From: Chryseobacterium potabilaquae
Lineage (GTDB): Bacteria; Bacteroidota; Bacteroidia; Flavobacteriales; Weeksellaceae
Direction of reading: 5' to 3'
Length of the DNA stretch: 64,000 nucleotides
NCBI RefSeq assembly: GCF_902728265.1
Contig: NZ_CACVBR010000004.1
Location: 109,676 to 173,675, forward strand
The translations under genes were made by a program, and so were the position numbers. Under the pieces are notes generated by a model. The model was given only the letters and a program-made list of their open reading frames with translations. It did not search any database and was not told the DNA's origin. Every line of letters starts with the position of its first letter. The stretch's first letter is position 1. Of this stretch, positions 43,370 to 51,080 are shown in pieces.

Positions 43370-44329
43370 ATGAAAAAATTTACCTCTGTAAGTGATGTTG
43401 AAAACTTACAGGAAATGATAAAAAAAGCTTTGCAAATCAAAGAAAATCCTCTTTCGGAATCTGAGAAAGGAAAAGGAAAAACAATAGGGCTTGTATTTTT
43501 AAATTCGAGTTTGAGAACACGTTTAAGTAGTCAAATTGCAGCTCAGAATTTAGGATTAAATGTTTTAACGTTAAATGCAGCACAAGAGGCTTGGAATCTT
43601 GAATTTGCAGATGGTAGTGTAATGAATGGTGATACAGTAGAACATATCAAAGATGCTATTGAAGTATTGAATCAATATTGCGATATCATTGCAGTGCGTT
43701 GTTTTGCGGGCATGAAAAATAAACAAGATGATGTACATGAAAGCATACTCAGTCAGTTTGAAAAGCATGCAAAAGTACCTGTGGTTTCTTTAGAGTCGGC
43801 AACACGACATCCTTTACAAAGTTTAGCAGATTGTATAACCATCACTGAAAACTGGAAAGAAAAACGTAAGCCCAAAATAGTCCTTACTTGGGCGCCTCAC
43901 GTAAAACCTATTGCCCAGGCTGTTGGTAATTCTTTTACCGAATGGATGCAGGAGATGGAGGTTGATTTCATCATTACAAATCCAAAAGGATATGATTTAG
44001 ATAAAAATTTCACTAAAGATGTAAAAGTAATTCATAATCAGGATGAAGCTTTGGAGAATGCAGATTTTATTTATGTGAAAAATTGGTCCTCATTTGAGGA
44101 ATATACAGCAATGCCGGAAGTGGAAGAAAATTGGATGTTAACGAATGAAAAGTTAAGTAAAACGAATCAAGCAAAGGTGATGCATTGTCTTCCGGTTCGG
44201 CGAAATGTAGAATTGAGTGATGAGGTAATGGATGGAGAAAACTCTATTATTTATCAACAGGCAAAAAACCGAATTTTCTCGGCTCAAGCTGTATTTTCAG
44301 AAATTCTAGAGGTAATTAATTCTAAATAA
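43370..44329 (+). CDS. argF': N-succinylornithine/N-acetylornithine carbamoyltransferase (predicted succinyl-specific)
   Basis: Transfers carbamoyl phosphate to an N-acylated ornithine, giving N-acylcitrulline. It is the 319-aa AOTCase/SOTCase type, not ordinary OTCase: the phosphate motif is SSLRTR (46-51), HPLQSLAD and HCLPVRRNVELSD are present, and the 80s loop reads FADGSVMNGDTVEH. The residue that sets acyl specificity is Val90. As I recall, Xanthomonas AOTCase has Glu92 there, Bacteroides SOTCase has Pro90, and changing Glu92 to Ser, Pro or Val in AOTCase switched it to succinylornithine. Hence succinyl specificity is predicted. Starts 12 bp after argD. Confidence 0.9.
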   Translation: MKKFTSVSDVENLQEMIKKALQIKENPLSESEKGKGKTIGLVFLNSSLRTRLSSQIAAQNLGLNVLTLNAAQEAWNLEFADGSVMNGDTVEHIKDAIEVLNQYCDIIAVRCFAGMKNKQDDVHESILSQFEKHAKVPVVSLESATRHPLQSLADCITITENWKEKRKPKIVLTWAPHVKPIAQAVGNSFTEWMQEMEVDFIITNPKGYDLDKNFTKDVKVIHNQDEALENADFIYVKNWSSFEEYTAMPEVEENWMLTNEKLSKTNQAKVMHCLPVRRNVELSDEVMDGENSIIYQQAKNRIFSAQAVFSEILEVINSK

Positions 44330-44336
44330 TAAGGTG

Positions 44337-45131
44337 ATGCAAGAAAAGCTTTTCGTTATAAAAATAGGAGGTGCTTTGATTGATGATGAGGTATTACTAA
44401 GTCAATTTCTAGATCAGTTTGCCGGAATTAAAGAAAAGAAAATCCTTGTGCATGGTGGTGGAAAATTAGCAACGACTTTAGCGGATAGATTAGGAATTGA
44501 GCAACAGTTAATCAATGGAAGGAGAATCACAGATAAAGATACATTAGATATTGTAACAATGGTATATGCGGGAGGGATCAATAAAAATATAGTGACGAAG
44601 CTTCAACAAAAAGAATGCAATGCGATAGGATTCTCAGGAGCAGATGCGAATTTGATTAAAGCTAAAAAAAGAGAACATGCAGAAATCGATTTCGGATATG
44701 TGGGAGATATTGATCAACAGAGTATTAATGAGAAATTGCTTTCAGAATTTATCAATCTAGGTTTGGTGCCTGTTTTTTCGGCAATTACACATGATGAAAA
44801 AGGAAATTTGTTGAATACGAATGCAGATACTATTGCTTCGATAATAGCGCAGGTTTTATCGGTAAAATATGATGTAGAATTATTGTATTGTTTTGATAAA
44901 AATGGTGTTTTAGAAGATATCGATAATCCGGAATCTGTTATGAAAAATATTTCCGAAGAAGAGTTTTTTGCGTTAAAAAAAGAAGGGAAGCTTCATAAAG
45001 GAATTTTGCCAAAAATTGAAAATGCTCTCGAAGCAACTAAAAATAATGTAAGTAAGGTATTCTTAATTAAGGAAAACCATCTAAAGACCCATATAGAAAA
45101 CCATTATGCAGGAACTAAAATCTGTTTATAG
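44337..45131 (+). CDS. argB: N-acylglutamate kinase
   Basis: Amino-acid kinase phosphorylating N-acetyl- or N-succinylglutamate. The glycine-rich KIGGALIDD (about 8-16) and VHGGGKLATTLADRLG loops bind ATP and substrate; NTNADTIAS is the later conserved block. The frame also opens with a GTG at 44334, directly before ATG 44337; the ATG is preferred. The 3' end overlaps argE by 26 nt. Length 264 aa is normal. Confidence 0.93.
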   Translation: MQEKLFVIKIGGALIDDEVLLSQFLDQFAGIKEKKILVHGGGKLATTLADRLGIEQQLINGRRITDKDTLDIVTMVYAGGINKNIVTKLQQKECNAIGFSGADANLIKAKKREHAEIDFGYVGDIDQQSINEKLLSEFINLGLVPVFSAITHDEKGNLLNTNADTIASIIAQVLSVKYDVELLYCFDKNGVLEDIDNPESVMKNISEEEFFALKKEGKLHKGILPKIENALEATKNNVSKVFLIKENHLKTHIENHYAGTKICL

Positions 45132-46188
45132 TAAAGAAGAACTACTGAATAACGCTGTCGAATTATTGAAAAAACTGATTGAAATTCCATCATTCAGCAA
45201 AGATGAATTTAATATGTCTGTAGTAATAGAAAATTTTTTCAGAAAGTTCCAAATTCCTACGAACCGGTATAAAAATAATATTTGGGCTACAAATAAAAAT
45301 TTTGATGTTTCCAAACCGTCAATTTTGCTGAATACACATCATGATACGGTAAAGCCGAATAAAGCGTATACTTTAGATCCTTTCTTACCTCTTGAGAAAG
45401 AAGGAAAATTATTCGGGTTAGGAAGTAATGATGCAGGAGCTTCTTTGGTGTCTTTAGTACAGGCTTTTTTGTATTTTTATGCTAAAGAAGATTTAAAATA
45501 TAATTTAATTATTGCTTTAACAGCTGAGGAGGAAATATCAGGTGTGGATGGAATTGAAGCTTTGTTTCCACAACTTCCCAAGGTGGATTTTGCGATTGTA
45601 GGAGAGCCTACACAAATGCATCTGGCTATTGCAGAAAAAGGTCTTTTGGTTATTGATGGTGAAATGAAAGGAACTCCTTCTCATGCAGCACATCCGAATG
45701 ACGATAACGCCATCGTGAAATGTATGGAAGATCTACAGCAGATTTTAAGCTTTACATTTCCAAAAATTTCTGACTATTTAGGAGAAGTTAAAGTTACTTT
45801 GTCTGGAATCCATGCAGGCGTTCAGCATAATGTTGTACCTGAGCATTGTACCTTTACTTTGGATGTTAGGGTGACAGATGAATATTCAAATAAAGAAGTT
45901 TTTGAGATTATTCAGTCTAGGATGAAATCGGTTTTGAAGGCTAGGTCCTTTAGGTTAAATTCTTCAAAAATAGAAATAGAGCACCCATTTGTACAAGCAG
46001 GTCTTGAAGTTGGAAGGACTACATATGGCTCACCTACGTCTTCTGATCAGGCTATTATTCCATGTACATCAGTTAAAATTGGACCCGGAGACAGTAGGCG
46101 TTCTCATACGGCAGATGAATACATATATATAAAAGAAATAGAAGAGGGCATTGATATTTATATCCAAATCTTAGAAAAAGTTATATAA
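45106..46188 (+). CDS. argE: N-acylornithine/N-acylcitrulline deacylase (M20 peptidase family)
   Basis: Di-zinc M20 hydrolase, 360 aa. Metal ligands and catalytic residues are visible: LLNTHHDTVKP (His/Asp), GLGSNDAGAS (bridging Asp), ALTAEEEISG (catalytic Glu pair), VGEPTQMHLA and the C-terminal GPGDSRRSHTADEYI. In an operon with acylcitrulline-forming transcarbamylase it should act on N-acylcitrulline before argG. The start overlaps the end of argB by 26 nt in another frame; a later start is possible but would cut a conserved helix. Confidence 0.9.
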   Translation: MQELKSVYSKEELLNNAVELLKKLIEIPSFSKDEFNMSVVIENFFRKFQIPTNRYKNNIWATNKNFDVSKPSILLNTHHDTVKPNKAYTLDPFLPLEKEGKLFGLGSNDAGASLVSLVQAFLYFYAKEDLKYNLIIALTAEEEISGVDGIEALFPQLPKVDFAIVGEPTQMHLAIAEKGLLVIDGEMKGTPSHAAHPNDDNAIVKCMEDLQQILSFTFPKISDYLGEVKVTLSGIHAGVQHNVVPEHCTFTLDVRVTDEYSNKEVFEIIQSRMKSVLKARSFRLNSSKIEIEHPFVQAGLEVGRTTYGSPTSSDQAIIPCTSVKIGPGDSRRSHTADEYIYIKEIEEGIDIYIQILEKVI

Positions 46189-46458
46189 GGTTAAGATGTT
46201 AACATCTAGTCCTTTCATTCGATATCTAGAATGCATTGCATAAAAAAGATATTTTATTTTAGTTAATTTTTAAATGTTTTGATGCTGCTCAGTAAGTGAA
46301 GATAATGAAGTTTGGAATATTTTTAATAAAAATTGATGTACGAAGAAAATTAAAAATGAAAGAATTAATGGAAGATGGGGAGGTTTAAAATTTTTACAAA
46401 ATGATAAAAAAATTACTGAGCAAGTCAAAACGAATTGAGTTTTTATAAATAATAAGTT
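46189..46458. other. argE-argH gap with palindrome
   Basis: 270 bp without a real ORF. It holds a perfect 14-bp palindrome AGATGTTAACATCT (46194-46207) six bases after the argE stop and a 10-bp inverted pair TGCTCAGTAA/TTACTGAGCA (46286-46295 and 46413-46422). No terminator with a T run was seen, so argH may still be read through. Confidence 0.5.
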
Positions 46459-47763
46459 ATGAAAAAAATATGGCAGAAAGATGATCTTGCCACCAATATA
46501 CAAGTTAATCAATTTACGGTTGGAAAAGATCTTGATTTTGATGAACGTCTTGCAAAATATGATGTAAAGGGTTCTATGGCTCATTGTAAAATGTTGGCAG
46601 AAGTGGGAATTATTTCCATGGAAGAATCAGAGAAGATGGCATTGGTTTTAGCGGATATTTTAAATAATATTGAAAATGGAACTTTTGAAATTGATCTGCA
46701 GGCGGAAGATATTCACTCCCAGATTGAGTCTATTTTAATTGATAAACTAGGCGATACAGGAAAAAAAATCCATACTGCACGTTCTCGTAATGATCAAGTT
46801 TTATTAGATATAAAACTTTATTTATTAGATGAGATTCGTGAAATTACGACGTTAACAGATGGGGTATTTCAGATTTTAATTAAGCTGGCAGAGCAACATA
46901 AAGATATTTTACTTCCAGGCTACACCCATTTGCAGATTGCGATGCCTTCTTCATTTGGATTATGGTTTGGTGCATATGCGGAGGCGTTATTGGATGATCT
47001 TGAAATGTTGTTTTCAGTTAAAAATATAATCAATAAAAATCCATTGGGTTCAGCGGCGGGATATGGTTCATCTTTTCTTATTGATAGAGAAAGCACAACC
47101 TATAATTTAGGTTTTCAATCGATGAATTATAATTCCGTATATGCTCAAATGACAAGAGGAAAGTCTGAGAAAGTGTTGTCGATGGCAATGGCAACACTGG
47201 CCGGCACTCTTGGGAAATTGGCGTATGATGTATGTTTATATTTAAGTCAAAATTTTGATTTTATTAGTTTTCCTAAAGAATTTACAACAGGAAGCAGTAT
47301 TATGCCTCATAAGAAAAATCCGGATATTTTTGAACTTGTCCGTGCGCGTTGTAATAGAATTCAGGCATTACCAAATGAGTTTATTCTGTTGACTAATAAT
47401 CTTCCTTCCGGTTATCATAGAGATATGCAGCTGACAAAGGAAATCCTTTTCCCGGCTATTGATTCATTAAAAGAATGTTTGGAAATTTTAAATTATACGT
47501 TACCTAATATTCAAGTGAGAGAGGGAATTTTAGAAGACGAAAAATATAAATATCTTTTCAGTGTTGAGAAAATAAATGATGAGGTAAAAAATGGAAGCTC
47601 ATTTCGTGATGCCTATGTAAAAGTAGGACAACAAATTGAAAACAAAGTGTTTAATTTTGAAATTGAAAATCTTAACCATACCCATCAAGGAAGTATAGGA
47701 AATCTTTGCTTAGATAAAATAGAGTATCAGTTTAATAAACTGAGAAATAAATTATTAGGCTGA
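46459..47763 (+). CDS. argH: Argininosuccinate lyase
   Basis: Last step of arginine synthesis: splits argininosuccinate into arginine and fumarate. Fumarase/aspartase superfamily signature GSSIMPHKKNPD (around 277-288) is intact with the catalytic Ser; other blocks are TARSRNDQV and LPGYTHLQIAMP. 434 aa is somewhat shorter than the 460 typical but complete. Last gene of the arginine cluster; the convergent Lrp gene ends 98 bp later. Confidence 0.95.
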   Translation: MKKIWQKDDLATNIQVNQFTVGKDLDFDERLAKYDVKGSMAHCKMLAEVGIISMEESEKMALVLADILNNIENGTFEIDLQAEDIHSQIESILIDKLGDTGKKIHTARSRNDQVLLDIKLYLLDEIREITTLTDGVFQILIKLAEQHKDILLPGYTHLQIAMPSSFGLWFGAYAEALLDDLEMLFSVKNIINKNPLGSAAGYGSSFLIDRESTTYNLGFQSMNYNSVYAQMTRGKSEKVLSMAMATLAGTLGKLAYDVCLYLSQNFDFISFPKEFTTGSSIMPHKKNPDIFELVRARCNRIQALPNEFILLTNNLPSGYHRDMQLTKEILFPAIDSLKECLEILNYTLPNIQVREGILEDEKYKYLFSVEKINDEVKNGSSFRDAYVKVGQQIENKVFNFEIENLNHTHQGSIGNLCLDKIEYQFNKLRNKLLG

Positions 47764-47861
47764 TTAAAATGAAGTATGATCGTTATTAATAGAAAAGAAA
47801 TAGGAAGATAGTGGGGTTATATAGTTTAAAACTGCTAAATAGTATGAAGATTTTCTATATG

Positions 47862-48323
47862 CTATTGTAGGTCAATTTTGAATTTTGTCGTTTTTTTAAC
47901 CTCATGGAGAACAATAGAGCTATGATATTGACCAATATTAGGAATGTTTGATATTACATTTACAGCGAAGTCATTATAAGAATATATGTCTTTTGCAATA
48001 ATTTTCAGCATATAATCGTATTCCCCGGAAAGACTGATGATTTCTTGTACTTCGTCATGTTTTTCAATGTTTTTTTCGAAAGTTTCAAGCACTTTTTGAG
48101 ATTGTTCTTTGAGACGAACATTACAATAAACTACAATATTTAAACCTAATTTTTCCCGGTTGAGAAGACCTACATACTTTTCAATAATCCCTTGTTTTTC
48201 CAATTGTTTAATACGCTCATAGGTGGGAGTAAAAGTAAGACCAATTTTTTCTGAGATTTCTTTAACAGATAATGTTGAATCTTCCTGAATAATACTAAGA
48301 ATCATTTTATCTTTTGCATCCAT
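47862..48323 (-). CDS. Lrp/AsnC-family transcription regulator
   Basis: A 153-aa feast/famine regulator. The N-terminal winged HTH (STLSVKEISEKIGLTFTPTYERIKQLEKQGII) binds DNA, and the C-terminal RAM/AsnC ligand domain ends with VLHEVKKTTKFK. The frame is open to 48347, but that codon lies inside a -7 box; MDAKDKMIL at 48323 is the likely start. It lies between argH and pyrB, divergent from pyrB, so regulation of one or both by an amino acid such as arginine is plausible, though not shown by sequence. Confidence 0.9.
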   Translation of the reverse strand: MDAKDKMILSIIQEDSTLSVKEISEKIGLTFTPTYERIKQLEKQGIIEKYVGLLNREKLGLNIVVYCNVRLKEQSQKVLETFEKNIEKHDEVQEIISLSGEYDYMLKIIAKDIYSYNDFAVNVISNIPNIGQYHSSIVLHEVKKTTKFKIDLQ

Positions 48324-48344
48324 AAAATACTTTTTGATTTTTAA

Positions 48345-48352
48345 CAAAAATA
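48345..48352 (-). promoter_or_regulatory. -7 box (TATTTTTG) for the Lrp gene
   Basis: Exact TAnnTTTG match, 21 nt before ATG 48323 on the minus strand. It supports the shorter gene start. Confidence 0.5.
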
Positions 48353-48410
48353 TTAAGAAAAAATGAAAATAAAGGGGTAGTGAATGTTTTTAATTTATGT
48401 GAAATTTTAG

Positions 48411-48442
48411 TTTTGTCAATTCATTGAAATTTTATATCTTTG
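48411..48442 (+). promoter_or_regulatory. Full-consensus promoter of the pyrB unit
   Basis: TTTTG at 48411-48415, a 19-bp spacer and TATCTTTG at 48435-48442 match the Bacteroidota -33/-7 consensus exactly. Transcription should start around 48447-48450, i.e. at or next to the leader ATG at 48449. Confidence 0.75.
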
Positions 48443-48448
48443 CACCTA

Positions 48449-48520
48449 ATGAATAAAAGAGTATTTATATCATTAGATTTACCGGGCGAAAGCGCCCTTT
48501 ACGATATTTATTGTTATTAA
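48449..48520 (+). CDS. Putative pyrB leader peptide (23 codons)
   Basis: A 23-codon frame, MNKRVFISLDLPGESALYDIYCY, begins about where transcription should start and ends with TAA at 48518-48520, the last two bases of which are the start of the terminator stem. Its size, position and the overlap with the terminator are those of a regulatory leader (compare pyrL of Escherichia coli). It contains the GC-rich hairpin at 48484-48497 and then a U-rich stretch (13 T in 23 bases, 48498-48520). No start other than the ATG next to the promoter is needed. Existence of the peptide is inferred. Confidence 0.6.
   Translation: MNKRVFISLDLPGESALYDIYCY
48484..48497 (+). promoter_or_regulatory. GC-rich hairpin in the pyrB leader (candidate pause site)
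   Basis: GGGCG/CGCCC makes a 5-bp stem with a 4-nt AAAG loop. It is strikingly GC-rich for this AT-rich region and lies about 20 nt before the terminator, where an RNA polymerase pause hairpin would sit. Confidence 0.5.
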
Positions 48521-48546
48521 GCGAAGATCTTGTCTTCGCTTTTTTT
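48519..48546 (+). terminator. Attenuator terminator before pyrB
   Basis: AAGCGAAGA/TCTTCGCTT, a perfect 9-bp stem with a 5-nt loop, is followed by seven T. It lies between the promoter and pyrB with no other gene to end, so it must act on pyrB transcription itself. The leader stop codon overlaps its 5' arm. Confidence 0.85.
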
Positions 48547-48567
48547 ATATACAAAAATTAAGAAATT

Positions 48568-49458
48568 ATGTTTACGATTACAGAACTGAGCACCGAGAGA
48601 ATCAACCGTATACTGACAGAAGCACTGGCTTTTGCAAATGGAAAGATTGCTAAAATTGAAGGAGAGGTTTTTTGTTCAAATCTATTCTTTGAAGATAGTA
48701 CGAGAACAAAGACGAGTTTTGATCTTGCAGAAAGAAGACTAGGATTACAAGTGGTACCTTTTGATGCAGCCAATAGTTCGGTAAACAAAGGAGAAAGCCT
48801 TTATGATACAGTGAAAACTATTGAAAGTATTGGAGTGAATCTAGTGGTTATTAGAGATAAAAAAGACCGATATTTCGAAGAATTAAAAAATATAAAAATT
48901 CCTGTGATCAATGGAGGAGATGGAACGGGTAATCATCCTTCACAGTGTATGCTGGATTTAATGACAATTTACCAAGAATTTGGAACATTTGAAGGCTTAA
49001 AAGTAGGAATTGTAGGGGATGTAAAACACAGTCGTGTTGCGAATTCAAATGCAGAAGCATTGAGGAGATTAGGCGCAAAAGTCTATTTTTCAGGACCCGA
49101 GCAATGGTTTGATGAAGGAGCTTTGATTAATGGTACCTATTTAACAGTGGATGAATTAGTAGCCGAGGTAGATGTACTTATGCTGTTGCGAATTCAACAT
49201 GAAAGGCATGATGCAAAAATGAGTTTTTCAGCTTCTGAATATCATCGAAAATATGGATTAACTAAAGAAAGAGAAAAATCGATGAAAGAAAAGGCAATTA
49301 TTATGCATCCTGCTCCCATCAACAGAGGAGTTGAAATTGATACAGAATTGGTTGAATGTGATCGCTCAAGGATTTTTAAGCAAATGCAAAATGGGGTGTT
49401 TGCAAGAATGGCTATTCTTAAAGAAGCATTAGAAAAAGAAGGCTATTCTTTTCACTAA
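48568..49458 (+). CDS. pyrB: Aspartate carbamoyltransferase catalytic subunit
   Basis: First committed step of pyrimidine synthesis: carbamoyl phosphate plus aspartate to carbamoyl aspartate. The phosphate motif is [13 protein letters not shown] (Ser44-Thr47), with [14 protein letters not shown] and [11 protein letters not shown] later. 296 aa is a bare catalytic chain; no pyrI regulatory subunit gene is adjacent. It begins 21 nt after an attenuator-like terminator, which suggests control by UTP or translation at the transcript level. carA follows after 100 bp and probably shares the transcript. Confidence 0.95.
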   Translation: MFTITELSTERINRILTEALAFANGKIAKIEGEVFCSNLFFEDSTRTKTSFDLAERRLGLQVVPFDAANSSVNKGESLYDTVKTIESIGVNLVVIRDKKDRYFEELKNIKIPVINGGDGTGNHPSQCMLDLMTIYQEFGTFEGLKVGIVGDVKHSRVANSNAEALRRLGAKVYFSGPEQWFDEGALINGTYLTVDELVAEVDVLMLLRIQHERHDAKMSFSASEYHRKYGLTKEREKSMKEKAIIMHPAPINRGVEIDTELVECDRSRIFKQMQNGVFARMAILKEALEKEGYSFH

Positions 49459-49558
49459 AAGGTAATATAAGTAATCCATATTGTAGTAAGTTAAAAATTA
49501 AAAATAATGAAAAGGAGTGTTACAAAACCAACTTTTCAATCTAATATCTAAATAAAAA

Positions 49559-50632
49559 ATGAAGAAAAAATTAATACTGGAGTCCGGTGAAGTATTTTAT
49601 GGAGAAGGTTTCGGAGCTAATTTGGAAACGGCAGGAGAAGTAGTTTTCAATACGGGAATGACAGGATATCAGGAACTTATTTCTGATCCTTCATACTGCG
49701 GTCAGATTGTTTGTATGACCTATCCGCTTATCGGAAATTATGGTATTAACCGTGATGATTATGAAAGTATTGAGCCCGCAATTAAAGGACTTATCGTAAA
49801 AGAACTTTGTGATTTTCCTTCTAATTTCCGTACTCAGATTACTTTAGATGAGTTATTTAAGAGAAAAAAACTTTCAGGAATTTCAGGAATTGATACCAGA
49901 AGGTTGACAAGAGTATTACGTAACTATGGAGTAGTAAAAGGAAAAATAGTTGATGTAGAGACAGATGAAAGTACAATAGTTGCAGAATTAACATCAACGA
50001 CATTCCCAACTAATCAAGTAGAAATAGTTTCTACAAAAACACCTTATGCAAATCCGGGAAGAGGATTTAAAGTAGTATTGGTAGATTTCGGTTCTAAATT
50101 AGGAATTATCAGAGAGTTATCTCAAAGAAACTGTGATATTACGGTAGTTTCTCAAGATACAACTGCAGAAGAAATTTTATTATTGAATCCTGATGGAGTC
50201 ATGTTGTCAAATGGTCCTGGTGATCCGGAAGATAATCAACATGCATTGGAAATGATTCGTGGAATATTAGGGAAAGTTCCCATCTTCGGAATATGCTTAG
50301 GACATCAATTAATCGGTTTGGCTTGTGGTGCTAAAACGTTCAAATTAAAATTCGGACATAGAGGAGGTAATCATCCTGTTTTAGATTTAGAGAAAAATAA
50401 GGTAGCCATTACTTCACAAAATCATGGCTATGCGGTAGATCAAGAAAGTTTAAAAGGAACAGATTTAATTGAAACTCATATCGCATTGAATGACAGAACA
50501 AATGAAGGCTTAAGACATAAGATTCACCCTTGTTTCTCAGTTCAATATCACCCGGAAGCAAGTCCAGGTCCAGAAGATGCGAATTACTTATTTGATGAGT
50601 TCATTGATTTAATGGAAAATTTTAAGAAGTAA
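49559..50632 (+). CDS. carA: Carbamoyl-phosphate synthase small subunit
   Basis: Glutaminase subunit delivering ammonia to CarB. The N-terminal domain ends near residue 160; the class I amidotransferase domain has the nucleophile Cys in FGICLGHQLIG and the His/Glu in QYHPEASPGP. 357 aa is normal. The product serves both pyrB and the acylornithine transcarbamylase. Directly at its stop codon begins a 33-bp inverted repeat that brackets a four-helix bundle gene before carB. Confidence 0.96.
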   Translation: MKKKLILESGEVFYGEGFGANLETAGEVVFNTGMTGYQELISDPSYCGQIVCMTYPLIGNYGINRDDYESIEPAIKGLIVKELCDFPSNFRTQITLDELFKRKKLSGISGIDTRRLTRVLRNYGVVKGKIVDVETDESTIVAELTSTTFPTNQVEIVSTKTPYANPGRGFKVVLVDFGSKLGIIRELSQRNCDITVVSQDTTAEEILLLNPDGVMLSNGPGDPEDNQHALEMIRGILGKVPIFGICLGHQLIGLACGAKTFKLKFGHRGGNHPVLDLEKNKVAITSQNHGYAVDQESLKGTDLIETHIALNDRTNEGLRHKIHPCFSVQYHPEASPGPEDANYLFDEFIDLMENFKK

Positions 50633-50665
50633 TAAGACTTCAGATATTAGACATCAGATAACAGA
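50633..50665 (+). repeat. Left 33-bp imperfect inverted repeat of the carA-carB insert
   Basis: Starts immediately after the carA stop. It matches the reverse complement of 51041-51073 at 24 of 33 positions. It is built from AGAYAT-like units, so part of the match comes from simple composition. Confidence 0.6.
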
Positions 50666-50671
50666 TTTTAC

Positions 50672-51052
50672 ATGCATAATTTTGAGAAATTACTTTTCTG
50701 GCAAAAATCAATAGAACTGGCAAAAGAGGTTTACCTTATTTGTCTTGATTTGCCGAAAGATGAAAAGTATGGTTTGATTTCTCAAATTAAAAGATCAGCA
50801 GTTTCAATTCCTTCAAATATATCGGAAGGAGCGGGAAGAAATAATGATAGAGAATTTTATCATTTTCTTGGCATTGCAAATGCTTCATCTTTTGAGTTAC
50901 AAACACAATTAATTTTAACGAGAGAGTTAAATTTATTACATGCAGAAAGGGTCAATGATCTAATATCAAAACTGAATGAAATTCAACGAATGATTTATAC
51001 ATTCAAATCTAATCTAAAAGTAAAACATAAAGCTGGAAAGTCTGAAATCTGA
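50672..51052 (+). CDS. Four-helix bundle protein (23S rRNA intervening-sequence protein family)
   Basis: A 126-aa all-helical protein. The start FEKLLFWQKSIELAKEVY and the core KRSAVSIPSNISEGAGR with FYHFLGIANASSFELQTQL are the signatures of the S23/TIGR02436 four-helix bundle family, first known as ORFs in intervening sequences of split 23S rRNAs. Function is unknown; members form pentamers and may bind nucleic acid. Here it sits between carA and carB, which are normally adjacent, bracketed by inverted repeats, and its 3' end runs into the right repeat. This looks like an insertion kept in the car transcript. Confidence 0.9.
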   Translation: MHNFEKLLFWQKSIELAKEVYLICLDLPKDEKYGLISQIKRSAVSIPSNISEGAGRNNDREFYHFLGIANASSFELQTQLILTRELNLLHAERVNDLISKLNEIQRMIYTFKSNLKVKHKAGKSEI

Positions 51053-51073
51053 CATCTAGCATCTCATATCTTA
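51041..51073 (+). repeat. Right 33-bp imperfect inverted repeat of the carA-carB insert
   Basis: Complement of the left copy (24/33). It overlaps the last codons and stop of the four-helix bundle gene and ends 7 nt before the carB ATG. In RNA the two arms could pair and loop out the insert. Confidence 0.6.
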
Positions 51074-51080
51074 ATAGAAA

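Noticed and set aside
46270..46584. Minus-strand frame of 104 codons over the argE-argH gap
   Set aside because: It overlaps the start of argH, is Phe/Ile/Leu-rich without domain pattern and reflects AT-rich DNA.
48449..48520. Leader peptide as a remnant of a 2'-5' RNA ligase/LigT-like protein, since RVFISLDLP resembles that family's start
   Set aside because: Only nine residues resemble it and the frame ends at once in a terminator; the attenuator layout explains the element better.
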